A program made the position numbers and the translations under genes. Below the pieces are notes generated by a model. It was not told the origin of the DNA and ran no database searches. It was given only the letters and a program-made list of their open reading frames with translations. DNA of 43,006 nt from Gemmatimonadota bacterium (lineage in GTDB: Bacteria > ARS69), in contig JASLLL010000001.1 in NCBI GenBank assembly GCA_030747075.1, positions 142,868 through 185,873 of the forward strand, given 5' to 3'. Positions 24,352 to 32,853 of the stretch are shown here, piece after piece (positions within the stretch are counted from its first letter, which is position 1; every line of letters begins with the position of its first letter).

Positions 24352-24588
24352 CTATTGCGGGATGGGGTGCTCGTAGCCGCACTTCCGGCAGACGGGAGAG
24401 GGGCGCTTCAGCAAGAGCCACATTCCCATGAGGAAGAACACCAGAAAGAGCGGTGGAAAGGAGAAGGACACGAGGAATACGGTCAGCAGCAACAGCCACA
24501 GCCCGCAACCCGGTCCCCGAAGACGCGCGGGGCCTTCGTACTCGCAGTTCGGGCAGCGAACCGGGGATGCCCCGAAGAAGAGTGCCAT
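24352..24588 (-). CDS. Small membrane protein flanked by two CxxC zinc-ribbon halves
   Basis: This 78-residue protein has CPNC at about residues 12-15 and CRKCG at about 68-72, separated by a strongly hydrophobic stretch of about 40 residues (GLWLLLLTVFLVSFSFPPLF, then LVFFLMGMWLLL) that could make one hairpin or two membrane helices. The arrangement CxxC, membrane segment, CxxC recalls LITAF-type and other split zinc ribbons, but I cannot name a family. GGAGA precedes the ATG. It lies 12 nt after rarA and 118 nt before the thioredoxin gene on the same strand. Confidence 0.7.
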   Translation of the reverse strand: MALFFGASPVRCPNCEYEGPARLRGPGCGLWLLLLTVFLVSFSFPPLFLVFFLMGMWLLLKRPSPVCRKCGYEHPIPQ

Positions 24589-24600
24589 GTCGCCGTCTCC

Positions 24601-25944
24601 CTATTCCGTGTCTTCGTCTTTGCCGCGAGCGCGCCCGCGCCCCAGCACTTCGCGTACACGACGAGCGATGTCCGCCTCTTCGCCGAGTTCCCCGGGGACA
24701 TAGAACGATCTCCCGCGAAGCTCTTCGGGAAGATAGTCGTCCGGCAGGAAGTGTCCCGGGGCTGAATGCGGATACCGGTAGCCGCTCTTTTCTTTCCCGG
24801 TCATGCGCATCACGGGAGGCACCTCGAACGATTCACCCTGCTCCGTGATGGCGTGCATGGCGGCATCAATCGCGGAAATGGCGCTGTTGGACTTGGGGGC
24901 CGTCGCCACGAAGATGGCTGCCTGCGCGAGCGGAATCCGGGCCTCGGGCATTCCCAGGTATTCCACCGCGTCGAATGCGGCCACCGCCACGCGGAGCGCG
25001 CGCGAATCCGCCAGCCCGACATCCTCCGCCGCCGTCACCAGAATGCGCCGCGCCACGAAGCGCGGATCCTCCCCCGCCGCCAGCATCTTCGCCATCCAGT
25101 AGATGGCCGCGTCCGGGTCCGACCCGCGCAGGCTTTTCTGGAGCGCGGACGCATGGTCATAGTGGCGACCCGACGCGCGGTCGTAGAGCACGGTATTCTC
25201 GCGAGCCAGTGCCTCCACTTCCTCTTCGGTGATCTCCGACGCGTCCGCAACCGCCGCTGCGGCCGCCTCCAGCAGATTCAGCGCAATCCGGGCATCGCCG
25301 CCCGAACGGCGCACCAGCGCCTCCCGCGCACCTTCAGCAAGCGTGAGTTCCCGCCCGCCCAGTCCGCGCTCTCCATCCGCCAGGGCGCGATCCGCCAGTT
25401 CAAGAATGACCGCCCGCGGGAGCGGATCCAGCCGAACCACATGCCCCCGCGAACGCAGCGGTGCGTTCACCTCAAACGACGGGTTCTCGGTCGTCGCGCC
25501 CACCAGGACCAGATCCCCACTCTCCACGGCCGGGAGAATGGCGTCCTGCTGGGCCTTGTTGAAGCGATGGATCTCGTCGATGAAAAGCACCGTCCGGCGC
25601 CCGCTCCGCCGGAGCGTCTGCGCACGAGCCACCGCCTCGCGGAGGGCCGCGACCCCGGAGGAGACCGCTGAGATCTCGCGAAACTCGGCGTCCGCTTCGC
25701 GGGCGAGAACCCGGGCGAGCGTGGTCTTCCCGCAGCCGGGCGGTCCCCAGAGAATGAGCGACGGCAGCGTCCCCGCGCGGAGAGAGCGGCGAAGGGGCGT
25801 CTCCTTTCCGATGAGCGCATCCTGCCCGAGAACTTCGTCGAGCGAACGGGGGCGCATTCGATCGGCGAGCGGCGCATCGGAAGGCGGATCCGCGGGCGCT
25901 CCGGAGGGGGTGTCGAAGAGCGAAGGCGGGACGGAATCCTGCAC
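24601..25944 (-). CDS. rarA: Replication-associated recombination protein RarA (MgsA)
   Basis: This AAA+ ATPase acts at stalled replication forks. The GTG at 25944 is chosen because GGAGG lies 7 nt before it, giving 447 residues. Motifs in order are PLADRMRPRSLDEVLGQD, Walker A WGPPGCGKTT, Walker B VLFIDEIHRFNKAQQD, sensor 1 VGATTENPSFE and sensor 2 region GGDARIALNLLE. The C-terminal MgsA tetramerisation region has YDRASGRHYDHASALQKSLR, EDVGLADSRALRVAVAA and GYRYPHSAPGHF. All conserved residues I looked for are present. It is followed by a small zinc-ribbon gene in the same direction. Confidence 0.94.
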   Translation of the reverse strand: MQDSVPPSLFDTPSGAPADPPSDAPLADRMRPRSLDEVLGQDALIGKETPLRRSLRAGTLPSLILWGPPGCGKTTLARVLAREADAEFREISAVSSGVAALREAVARAQTLRRSGRRTVLFIDEIHRFNKAQQDAILPAVESGDLVLVGATTENPSFEVNAPLRSRGHVVRLDPLPRAVILELADRALADGERGLGGRELTLAEGAREALVRRSGGDARIALNLLEAAAAAVADASEITEEEVEALARENTVLYDRASGRHYDHASALQKSLRGSDPDAAIYWMAKMLAAGEDPRFVARRILVTAAEDVGLADSRALRVAVAAFDAVEYLGMPEARIPLAQAAIFVATAPKSNSAISAIDAAMHAITEQGESFEVPPVMRMTGKEKSGYRYPHSAPGHFLPDDYLPEELRGRSFYVPGELGEEADIARRVREVLGRGRARGKDEDTE

Positions 25945-26052
25945 GCGGGAACCTCCGGAGAGCGGGACGGAACGGGGCGCCGGCCCGTGTCTCCGATGGA
26001 ACCACATCTCCCGTCCGCGCGCATCCGGGTTCCGGACAGGCTCCGGCGGGAA

Positions 26053-26283
26053 CTACCGGTCCGTGCCGTGTTCCTCCGGCGCGTCGTCGTGAGTCGGTGT
26101 GAAGAAGAGGCTCTCGATGGCCTTGGGATCGAATGCCCACTTCCCGTTCCGCTTCACCGCCGGAACGCGACCATCCTTCACGAGTTTGTAGAGAGTGGCG
26201 CGGGTGATGTGAAGACTCGCCGCGGTTTCCCCCGCGTCCAGAAGGTCGATCTGCACGACAGTCCTCCCCGGTTTGGGAATCAT
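26053..26283 (-). CDS. Second excisionase-family single-domain HTH protein
   Basis: The 76-residue protein has one HTH_17-type domain: LLDAGETAASLHITRATLYK, then LVKDGRVPAVKRNGKWAF and a final helix DPKAIESLFF, with an acidic tail (THDDAPEEHGTDR). It is similar in sequence and layout to the protein at 18314-18499. The ATG at 26283 follows GGAAGG; the GTG at 26256 has an even better GGGGAGGA site and may be the true start. It lies between the PorV-like barrel gene and rarA on the same strand. No recombinase is near, so it is probably a regulator rather than an excisionase. Confidence 0.8.
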   Translation of the reverse strand: MIPKPGRTVVQIDLLDAGETAASLHITRATLYKLVKDGRVPAVKRNGKWAFDPKAIESLFFTPTHDDAPEEHGTDR

Positions 26284-27190
26284 GCTGGTGCCTTCCGTGC
26301 GAATCGGCGTTTCCATGGGACGGGTTGAGCATTTCCCGACCGGAACTGACCGATTGTGACACCCCCCGGAGGGTGATTCCCGTGCGAACGGTCCAGCCCG
26401 GGACGGCGGATCGCTCGATGGCAAGCTCCGTGGAAACCCGCTTGTGACGAACCGTGAAGCCGCAGGAGAGCGTTTCCGGGGACTCCTGAGCGCCCACCAT
26501 GAGGGCGAGGCCGGACGAAACATCCCAGGACACCCCTCCGCGAAGGGAAGCGGGAAGGCCGGACCTTCCCACCAGTTCCGCCACGGCCCGAACCGGACCC
26601 GCCCTGGCGGCCGCGCCGACCGCCGTCCGGGCCCACCCCCACGAACCCGAGGCGTCCCCACCGCCCAGAACCGATTCCAGGAGCGCGCCCACCACCACCC
26701 GGGAACCCACCCGAAAGCGAAGTCCGGCGTCCAGCGCCCCCGCACGGCGCGCGGGAATCTCCCGGCCTCCCGTCTGCAGGAAACGCACGGCACCCCCCAC
26801 CGATGCGCCGGACCCCGCTTCCCACCCAAGGGCCACGCGGAAGTCCTGCTCCGACCAGCCCGGCGCCTGAAAACGCCACGCCCCAGCGCCAAACGCAAAC
26901 CGGCGGTGTCGTCCCCGGGCGGCGACCCGCGCCTCGGTGAGATCTTCCAGCCCGAACGGACGCGACGCGGACGCGGAGAGAATCCACCTGTCCAGGAAGA
27001 GCGGCGCCGGGTTCCCGAAGACCGGGTCGTCCAGCACGCTGCGAACTCCCCCGAGAGCCGCCCCCGCGGGTGAGACCGGCTCCCGCTCATAGGCCGCCGG
27101 CGACGGGCGGGCCGCGCCGAAGGCCGCCAGCACGACGCACGAAAGCGGCGCCACCCGGAACGGCCGCGCGAAGAATGCGCGCGCCTTCAT
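26280..27190 (-). CDS. PorV/PorQ-like outer membrane beta-barrel, 3' end uncertain (possible frameshift)
   Basis: The ATG at 27190 overlaps the stop of the lamin-tail gene (ATGA). A signal peptide is followed by AYEREPVSPAGAALGGVRSV, then LDDPVFGNPAP. This Gly/Ala start with an NPA motif is typical of PorV/PorQ/UPF0164 barrels. Alternating beta-strand sequence follows (RRFAFGAGAWRFQAPGWSEQ, ASVGGAVRFLQTGGREIPAR, RVVVGALLESVLGG, ALMVGAQESPETLSCGF). After GWTVRTGITLRG the frame does not stop but runs on through the next two genes as far as 25472. A one-base shift at the six-G run (26362-26367) would instead give GVTIGQF and a stop at 26280, overlapping the ATG of the HTH gene. I used that end. 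Confidence 0.65.
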
Positions 27191-28839
27191 CGGTCCAGCA
27201 CCACGGCGGCACGCGCGGGCCGGACCCCCGCCGTCTCCGCAACCACCAGGTAGACTCCGCGCGGAAGCGCCCCACCCTGCCCATCCGTACCGTCCCAGAC
27301 GGCCCGGAACGCTCCTTCCGCATCCGCCCAGCTTCGGAGATCGCGAAGAAGGAGGCCGCTGGAATCGTGGACCCGGATGGAACAGACGCGCCCGGGGGGC
27401 GGGGCTCGCCCCGGCAGGATGAACCGCAGCGCCACCGTCTCCCCGCGCATCGGGCGAAACGGCGAAGGCGACGCGACCAGCGCTCCCCCGGAAGGGAAAG
27501 TCTCCGCCGGGCGGTCTCCGGTGCGCGAGTTCGGGAAGCCGGGACTGGCGCCGCGCGGCGCGAGACTCGGCCCCCAGACGGATGGATCCTCGCCCGGAAG
27601 AGTCACCGACACGCGCTCCCATGAGATGCCCAAACCGATTCCTCCCGGCCACGAGGCCACCGCGACCTCTTCCCCGGCAAGAAGGAGCGCCACGCGATCC
27701 GCCACCGGTTCCCCCGTGTGGTTGAGCGGGGGCCATGGCGACGCCGTGCCCGTGGGAACGCCCGGCGGCAACGGCCAGCGCGACCGGAATGCGGCCGAGT
27801 CCGCGACAAGCACGGCGCGCCCGTGCGCGGGAAGGTGTCCCACCACCTCACCCGATCCCCCGGACCGATCCGTGAAGACAAAGTGCGAGAGGTCCGCCAT
27901 CCAGCGGCTGCCCGAGACCAGTTCCACCCATTCCGACCCCCCGGCGTCGGGGCGCGGATAGACCTCCGTGATGTGAAGGGTCTGGCCATGGCCGGTCCAC
28001 GCGCCCGCGGTGTCCGGGAACGCGGGTTCCGGCGCGGGAAGGTGCGCCCCGGCGGGCGGCGATGCGTAGGCTTCGAGTGTGTCGCGCCCGCCTGAAGCAA
28101 GCGCCCCGCTTGACGCCGCCCGGGCCAGCGTCTCCCCGGGATGCACCGCGCACGCCACGCGCACCGACGGCACCACCGCTCTCCGGCCGACATTCCGCAC
28201 CACGAACACGAACCGGAACCCGACGCCGGGCGGAGTGCCGGGCGGCGGCAGTTGCGCAGACACGCCCGCCAGTGCGCTGTCGGGGGCGTTGAAAGCTCCC
28301 GGGCTCGGGGGGCGCGGGGTGAAGTCGGCCGCGTTGTTGCCGGTGTCGAAGGCGTCCGGCAATCGGGCCAGGGAGAGCCCCGGCACATCCGGGGCCGCCG
28401 TCCCCTCACTGAGCGTCGTGTCCAGCCCGGCGCCCCACCCGAGCAGGTCGGTTTCCCCGTTCGGCCCCCGAAGGCGACACGCGTCCGGGCCATTCTGCAG
28501 GTCCAGCTCGGCCACGGCGTCCGGCGCGGGCGCAACCCCGGCCTCTCCCACGACGAAAAGCCCGAGCGCCGCGCGATCCTCCGCCCCGCCGACCCACTCG
28601 ACCTCCCACTCTCCCGGCCGCGCACCGTTGCCCGTCTCCAGCACCCACCCGGCCAGCGACGCATCCAACGCGGTGCCGGAGGCGGACGCGATTTCGACAA
28701 ACTCCCGTCCTGTATCCGTTCCGTCGGGATCGTAGAGCACTTCGTTGAGAACGAACGCGGGACGCGCGGGAATCGGGCGCACCACCGCCACGGACGCACC
28801 CGTGGCGAGGACGATCACGCAGGCGGTAGCGGACTTCAC
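27187..28839 (-). CDS. Exported lamin-tail-domain protein with FlgD-like C-terminal domain
   Basis: The GTG at 28839 follows GGAGAGG and gives 550 residues. It has a hydrophobic leader (TACVIVLATGASVAVV). A first lamin-tail domain spans about 28-170 (VLNEVLYDPDGTDTGREFVE, later LSLARLPDAFDTGNNAADFT), and a linker of about 130 residues with CARDB-like features (FRFVFVVRNVGRRAVVPSVR) follows. A second lamin-tail domain spans about 310-455 (LHITEVYPRPDAGGSEWVEL). The C-terminus is FlgD-like (IRVHDSSGLLLRDLRS, FRAVWDGTDGQGGALPRGVY). LTD domains occur on bacterial surface proteins, often with nucleases, but no nuclease motif is seen here. It is translationally coupled to the PorV-like barrel. Confidence 0.85.
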   Translation of the reverse strand: MKSATACVIVLATGASVAVVRPIPARPAFVLNEVLYDPDGTDTGREFVEIASASGTALDASLAGWVLETGNGARPGEWEVEWVGGAEDRAALGLFVVGEAGVAPAPDAVAELDLQNGPDACRLRGPNGETDLLGWGAGLDTTLSEGTAAPDVPGLSLARLPDAFDTGNNAADFTPRPPSPGAFNAPDSALAGVSAQLPPPGTPPGVGFRFVFVVRNVGRRAVVPSVRVACAVHPGETLARAASSGALASGGRDTLEAYASPPAGAHLPAPEPAFPDTAGAWTGHGQTLHITEVYPRPDAGGSEWVELVSGSRWMADLSHFVFTDRSGGSGEVVGHLPAHGRAVLVADSAAFRSRWPLPPGVPTGTASPWPPLNHTGEPVADRVALLLAGEEVAVASWPGGIGLGISWERVSVTLPGEDPSVWGPSLAPRGASPGFPNSRTGDRPAETFPSGGALVASPSPFRPMRGETVALRFILPGRAPPPGRVCSIRVHDSSGLLLRDLRSWADAEGAFRAVWDGTDGQGGALPRGVYLVVAETAGVRPARAAVVLDR

Positions 28840-28965
28840 GGCGGCCTCTCCTTCTGCGCCGCCGCACCCGTGGGAAGGGACGCAAGGTGCGCGGGGGCGC
28901 ACGCTCCGTCAAGGGGGGCCACGCGCGCGTTGCGCGATTCCCGATCCCGGGCCATTCTCCGGGGC

Positions 28966-29688
28966 ATGAGTCGCCGACCCCGCATAGGAATCACGCCCGA
29001 CATCCGCATCGATGAGCGCAACGGTCGCCCGCTCGCCTTTCTCCACCGGGAGTACGGGGAGCGAATCTCGGACGCGGGCGGTCTTCCGCTGATGATCCCG
29101 CCGCTGGCGGACACGGCGCTCGTGCCGGATCTCGTGGCCGCGCTCGACGGAGTTCTGATCGTCGGCGGGGAGGACATCGACCCGCGCCGATACGGCGGTG
29201 AGCCGGATGCCGCGCACATCCCGCTGGCTCCGGGCCGCGAGGACTTCGACTTCGCGCTGGCGGATGCACTTCTCGCCGGAGACCTCCCGTGCCTGGGGAT
29301 TTGCTACGGCTGCCAGTTGTTGACGGTGGCGTCGGGCGGGTCGCTCATCCAGGACATCCCCACACAGATCCCTGACGCGCTGGAGCATGGCGGAGCGTGG
29401 CCGGACCTTCCGGAGCACGAGGTCACCCTTGTTCCGGGAACGCGACTCTTCGGACTCCTCGGCGACGAAGAGGCAACAACGACCGTCAACAGCTCCCACC
29501 ACCAGTCTCCCGATCGCCTCGGGGGCGGAATGGTGGTCGCCGCCATCGCCCCGGACGGAGTGATTGAGGCCGTCGAACTCCCCGGAAAGCGCTTTCTCGC
29601 GGGCGTTCAGTGGCATCCGGAACTCATGCCGGATAGACGCCTCCCGAGTCGCCTTTTTGAGGGGTTCGTGGAAGCCGCCGACGCCTGA
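28966..29688 (+). CDS. Class I glutamine amidotransferase-like hydrolase (peptidase C26, PuuD-like)
   Basis: This 240-residue protein is a stand-alone type 1 glutamine amidotransferase of the gamma-glutamyl-gamma-aminobutyrate hydrolase group. It begins with RRPRIGITPDIR, then GGVLIVGGEDIDPRRYGGE (family signature around DGVLIVGGEDIDP). The nucleophile elbow is LGICYGCQLL (Cys about 108), and VNSSHHQS and GVQWHPEL supply the His-x-Glu of the triad (about 219-221). Family members hydrolyse gamma-glutamyl compounds; the substrate is not determined. The ATG at 28966 is chosen by homology; upstream residues in the same frame are not homologous. It is divergent from the lamin-tail gene. Confidence 0.9.
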   Translation: MSRRPRIGITPDIRIDERNGRPLAFLHREYGERISDAGGLPLMIPPLADTALVPDLVAALDGVLIVGGEDIDPRRYGGEPDAAHIPLAPGREDFDFALADALLAGDLPCLGICYGCQLLTVASGGSLIQDIPTQIPDALEHGGAWPDLPEHEVTLVPGTRLFGLLGDEEATTTVNSSHHQSPDRLGGGMVVAAIAPDGVIEAVELPGKRFLAGVQWHPELMPDRRLPSRLFEGFVEAADA

Positions 29689-29917
29689 TCCCGCTCGTTC
29701 TTCCTGCGTCCGCAGCCCGCCGCAGCCGACCAAGGTCGAGGCCGGTCGGGACGGGAGATGGGGGCTGGACTTGGGGGGGGCGGACCGTTAGATTCCCCGG
29801 GCTTGAAATCCGTCGCGAGCGCGACCAACACGATCCCGGGGGGTTGTCGCCGCGGCTCATCAAAGTGTTTTCCCCGGGCAGGACACCGACCTTTCTGGCT
29901 TCGGATGGGGTTCCGCC

Positions 29918-31099
29918 ATGATCGCAGGAGTACCCAGAGAATCATTCCCGGGCGAACGCCGTGTCGCCCTCACTCCCGCAGCACTGCCATTGCTTGCCAA
30001 GGCGGGTGTTTCGGTTCTCGTTGAGGCCGGAGCGGGGAGCGCCGCCGGTTATCTTGACGCGGACTTCGAAGAGAAGGGCGCGAAGATCGCCGCCTCGCGC
30101 GAGGAGGTCTTTTCCTCCGCCGAAGTCATTCTTCAGGTGAGGACGCTGGGCGCCAATCCGGAGGCGGGCCGCGCGGACCTGGAGCTGATGCGCAAGGACC
30201 AGGTCGTGATCGGATCCGCGGACCCGTTGGGTGAGCCGGGTGCCGCGCGCGATGTGGCGGCCACCGGTGCGGTTCTCTTCGGGCTGGAGCTCATTCCGCG
30301 TATCACGCGCGCCCAGAGCATGGACATCCTGTCGGCCATGGCGACCATCGCCGGGTACAAGGCCGTGCTCGCGGGTGCGGATCACCTGCCGCGGATGTTC
30401 CCGCTCATGATGACCGCCGCCGGGACACTGGCTGCCGCGCATGTGTTCGTGGTGGGTGCGGGTGTGGCCGGGCTTCAGGCCATCGGGTCCGCGCGGAAAC
30501 TGGGCGCCATCGTCCACGCGTACGATGTCCGCCCCGCCGTGAAGGAGCAGGTGGAGAGCCTGGGCGGGAAGTTCGTCGAGATGGAACTGGAGGCGGGGTC
30601 GTCGGAGGACAAGGGCGGTTACGCCAGGGAAATGGACGAGGAGTTCTACCGGAAGCAGCGTGAGTTGATGGGACGCGTCGTCGCGGAGAGCGATGTCGTC
30701 ATCACCACCGCCGCCATCCCCGGGAAGAAGTCGCCCGTTCTCATCACGAAGGAAATGGTCGCCGGGATGAAGCCCGGTTCGGTCATCGTGGATCTGGCCG
30801 CGGAGCGCGGCGGAAACTGCGAACTGACGAAGGCCGGTGAAACAACTGTGGAGCACGGCGTGACGATCCTCGGCCCCACCAACCTCCCGTCGGAGGTGCC
30901 CTACCACGCCAGCCAGATGTACGGAAAGAACATCGCCACCTTCCTGCTCAACATGGTGAAGGACGGCGAACTGGACATGAACCCGGAAGACGAAATCGTC
31001 CGCGACACCATGCTTGCGCGCGGCGGAGATGTCGTCCACACGCGGCTTCGCGAACTCCTCGGCATGGAGAACGCCGCCGCAACGGGAGGAGATGCCTGA
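29918..31099 (+). CDS. pntAA: Proton-translocating NAD(P) transhydrogenase, alpha-1 subunit
   Basis: This 393-residue dI subunit binds NAD(H). It has the AlaDH/PNT N-terminal domain (MIAGVPRESFPGERRVALTP) and a Rossmann domain with VVGAGVAGLQAIGSARKLGA followed by the acidic end of strand two (HAYDVR). The RQD-type loop region (AITTAAIPG-like ITTAAIPGKKSPVLIT) and GSVIVDLAAERGGNCE are also present. The length fits the three-gene form, in which the membrane part of alpha is a separate protein. The stop overlaps the next ATG (TGATG). The complex makes NADPH from NADH using the proton gradient. The 229 bp before it holds no gene. Confidence 0.94.
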   Translation: MIAGVPRESFPGERRVALTPAALPLLAKAGVSVLVEAGAGSAAGYLDADFEEKGAKIAASREEVFSSAEVILQVRTLGANPEAGRADLELMRKDQVVIGSADPLGEPGAARDVAATGAVLFGLELIPRITRAQSMDILSAMATIAGYKAVLAGADHLPRMFPLMMTAAGTLAAAHVFVVGAGVAGLQAIGSARKLGAIVHAYDVRPAVKEQVESLGGKFVEMELEAGSSEDKGGYAREMDEEFYRKQRELMGRVVAESDVVITTAAIPGKKSPVLITKEMVAGMKPGSVIVDLAAERGGNCELTKAGETTVEHGVTILGPTNLPSEVPYHASQMYGKNIATFLLNMVKDGELDMNPEDEIVRDTMLARGGDVVHTRLRELLGMENAAATGGDA

Positions 31100-31380
31100 T
31101 GGATCTCATCGGTCTTCTGACGATTTTCGTGCTCGCCGTCTTCGTCGGGTTCGAGATCATCACGAAAGTTCCGCCGACACTGCACACCCCGCTGATGTCG
31201 GGGTCGAACGCGATCTCCGGGATCGCGATCATCGGGGCCATCCTCTCCACCTTGAAGGGGAGTGACCAGATCACGCTGATCCTCGGATTTCTGGCGCTGG
31301 TCTTTGCGACAATCAATGTGGTCGGGGGGTTCCTGGTCACCAACCGTATGCTCGAGATGTTCCAGCGGAAGAGGGGCTAG
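31099..31380 (+). CDS. pntAB: NAD(P) transhydrogenase, alpha-2 membrane subunit
   Basis: The 93-residue protein has three membrane helices (GLLTIFVLAVFVGFEIITKV, NAISGIAIIGAILSTLKG, LGFLALVFATINVVGGFLV) and the conserved VPPTLHTPLMSGSNAISGI segment followed by TNRMLEMFQRK at the C-terminus. It is part of the proton channel. It overlaps pntAA by one base and is 3 nt from pntB. Confidence 0.94.
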   Translation: MDLIGLLTIFVLAVFVGFEIITKVPPTLHTPLMSGSNAISGIAIIGAILSTLKGSDQITLILGFLALVFATINVVGGFLVTNRMLEMFQRKRG

Positions 31381-31383
31381 GCC

Positions 31384-32790
31384 GTGATCACCAGATTCCT
31401 GATTGAACCCGGATATGTCAATCTGGCCTATGTCCTCGCCTCGGTTCTCTTCATCCTCGGCCTGAAGGGTCTGACGCACCCGCGCACGGCCGTTCGGGGG
31501 AACCGTCTCGGCGCGCTCGGCATGTTCGTCGCCGCGGTCGCCACGCTGGCCGCAAAGGGACTCGCGTTTGAGTACATTCTCGCGGGCGTTGTTCTGGGCG
31601 CACTGATCGGAGCCATCGCCGCGGTCAAGGTGGAGATGACGGCCATGCCGCAGATGGTCGCGCTCTTCAACGGCTTCGGAGGAATCGCGTCGATCTTCGT
31701 CGCCGGTGCGGCCTTCCTGGTGGCCCAGGCGTCGGGTGATGCGCTGGGGATGCAGATCGTCATCGCGACGGCTGCCTCCGGTCTCATCGGCGCGGTCACC
31801 TTCTGGGGAAGTCTCATCGCCTACTCGAAACTCCAGGGGTTGTCGATCATCCCGGACGGACAGGTGTCCTACCCGGGCCAGAAGTTCGTCAATCTCGTGG
31901 TCTTTCTCGCTTCGATCGCCGCGGCCGTCTGGCTGGTGCTCGACCCGTCGAACACCGCGGCCTACTGGGTGCTGTGCGCGATCGCCTCGCTTCTGGGCGT
32001 GCTCCTGGTCATCGCGATCGGCGGCGCGGACATGCCGGTGGTGATCGCACTCCTCAACTCGTACTCGGGGCTGGCCGCGGCCGCCACGGGTTTCGTGCTG
32101 AGCAACACGGTGCTGATCATCGCGGGTTCGCTGGTCGGTGCTTCCGGCATCATCCTGACGAACATCATGTGCGTCGCCATGAACCGGTCGCTGGCCAATG
32201 TGCTCTTCGGCGTGTTTGAGACCGGCGAGGTCGCCTCCGCCGACGAGGTCTACGGCGGCAAGGTCAAGTCCGCCAGTCCGGATGAGGTGGCGATGCTCTT
32301 CGACAGCGTGCAGCACGCGGTCGTCGTTCCGGGATACGGGATGGCCGTTGCGCAGGCGCAGCATATCGTGCGGGATCTCGCGAACCTGCTGGAAGAGCGC
32401 GGGTGCCGTGTCGACTTCGGCATCCATCCGGTGGCGGGCCGCATGCCCGGGCACATGAATGTGCTCCTGGCCGAAGCCGATGTGCCGTACGACAAGCTCA
32501 AGGAGATGGACGCCATCAACTCCGAGATGGATCAGGTGGATGTGTGCATGGTCATCGGGGCGAACGATGTCGTGAACCCGATGGCGCGCACGGATCCGGG
32601 GTGTCCGATCGCCGGAATGCCCATCATCGATGTGGACAAGGCGCGAACGGTGGTGATCGTCAAGCGGAGCCTGTCGCCGGGCTTCGCCGGGATCCCGAAC
32701 CCGCTCTTCGCCATGGATAACACGCTGATGATGTTCGGCGACGGCAAGGCCGCCATTCAGGAACTGGTGACTGCGCTGAAGGAAGGATAG
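31384..32790 (+). CDS. pntB: NAD(P) transhydrogenase, beta subunit
   Basis: The 468-residue beta subunit has an N-terminal membrane domain of eight to nine helices (from YVNLAYVLASVLFILGLKGL) containing the proton-path stretch NSYSGLAAAATGFVLSN. The C-terminal NADP(H)-binding dIII domain has VVVPGYGMAVAQAQ, GIHPVAGRMPGHMNVLLAEA, VIGANDVVNPMA, and KRSLSPGFAGIPNPLF. All signatures are intact. A GC-rich hairpin follows the stop. Confidence 0.95.
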   Translation: MITRFLIEPGYVNLAYVLASVLFILGLKGLTHPRTAVRGNRLGALGMFVAAVATLAAKGLAFEYILAGVVLGALIGAIAAVKVEMTAMPQMVALFNGFGGIASIFVAGAAFLVAQASGDALGMQIVIATAASGLIGAVTFWGSLIAYSKLQGLSIIPDGQVSYPGQKFVNLVVFLASIAAAVWLVLDPSNTAAYWVLCAIASLLGVLLVIAIGGADMPVVIALLNSYSGLAAAATGFVLSNTVLIIAGSLVGASGIILTNIMCVAMNRSLANVLFGVFETGEVASADEVYGGKVKSASPDEVAMLFDSVQHAVVVPGYGMAVAQAQHIVRDLANLLEERGCRVDFGIHPVAGRMPGHMNVLLAEADVPYDKLKEMDAINSEMDQVDVCMVIGANDVVNPMARTDPGCPIAGMPIIDVDKARTVVIVKRSLSPGFAGIPNPLFAMDNTLMMFGDGKAAIQELVTALKEG

Positions 32791-32822
32791 CGCACCGCCG
32801 TTTGAGCGGCAGAGAAACCGGG

Positions 32823-32842
32823 GGGCGGTCTGACGGCCGCCC
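32823..32842. terminator. Hairpin between converging pntB and channel genes
   Basis: GGGCGGTC (32823-32830) pairs with GGCCGCCC (32835-32842), one G-U pair, with a TGAC tetraloop, in the 63-bp gap between the convergent genes. The plus-strand flank is TCTCGTGCTC, with no clear U-tract. Confidence 0.5.
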
Positions 32843-32853
32843 TCTCGTGCTCG

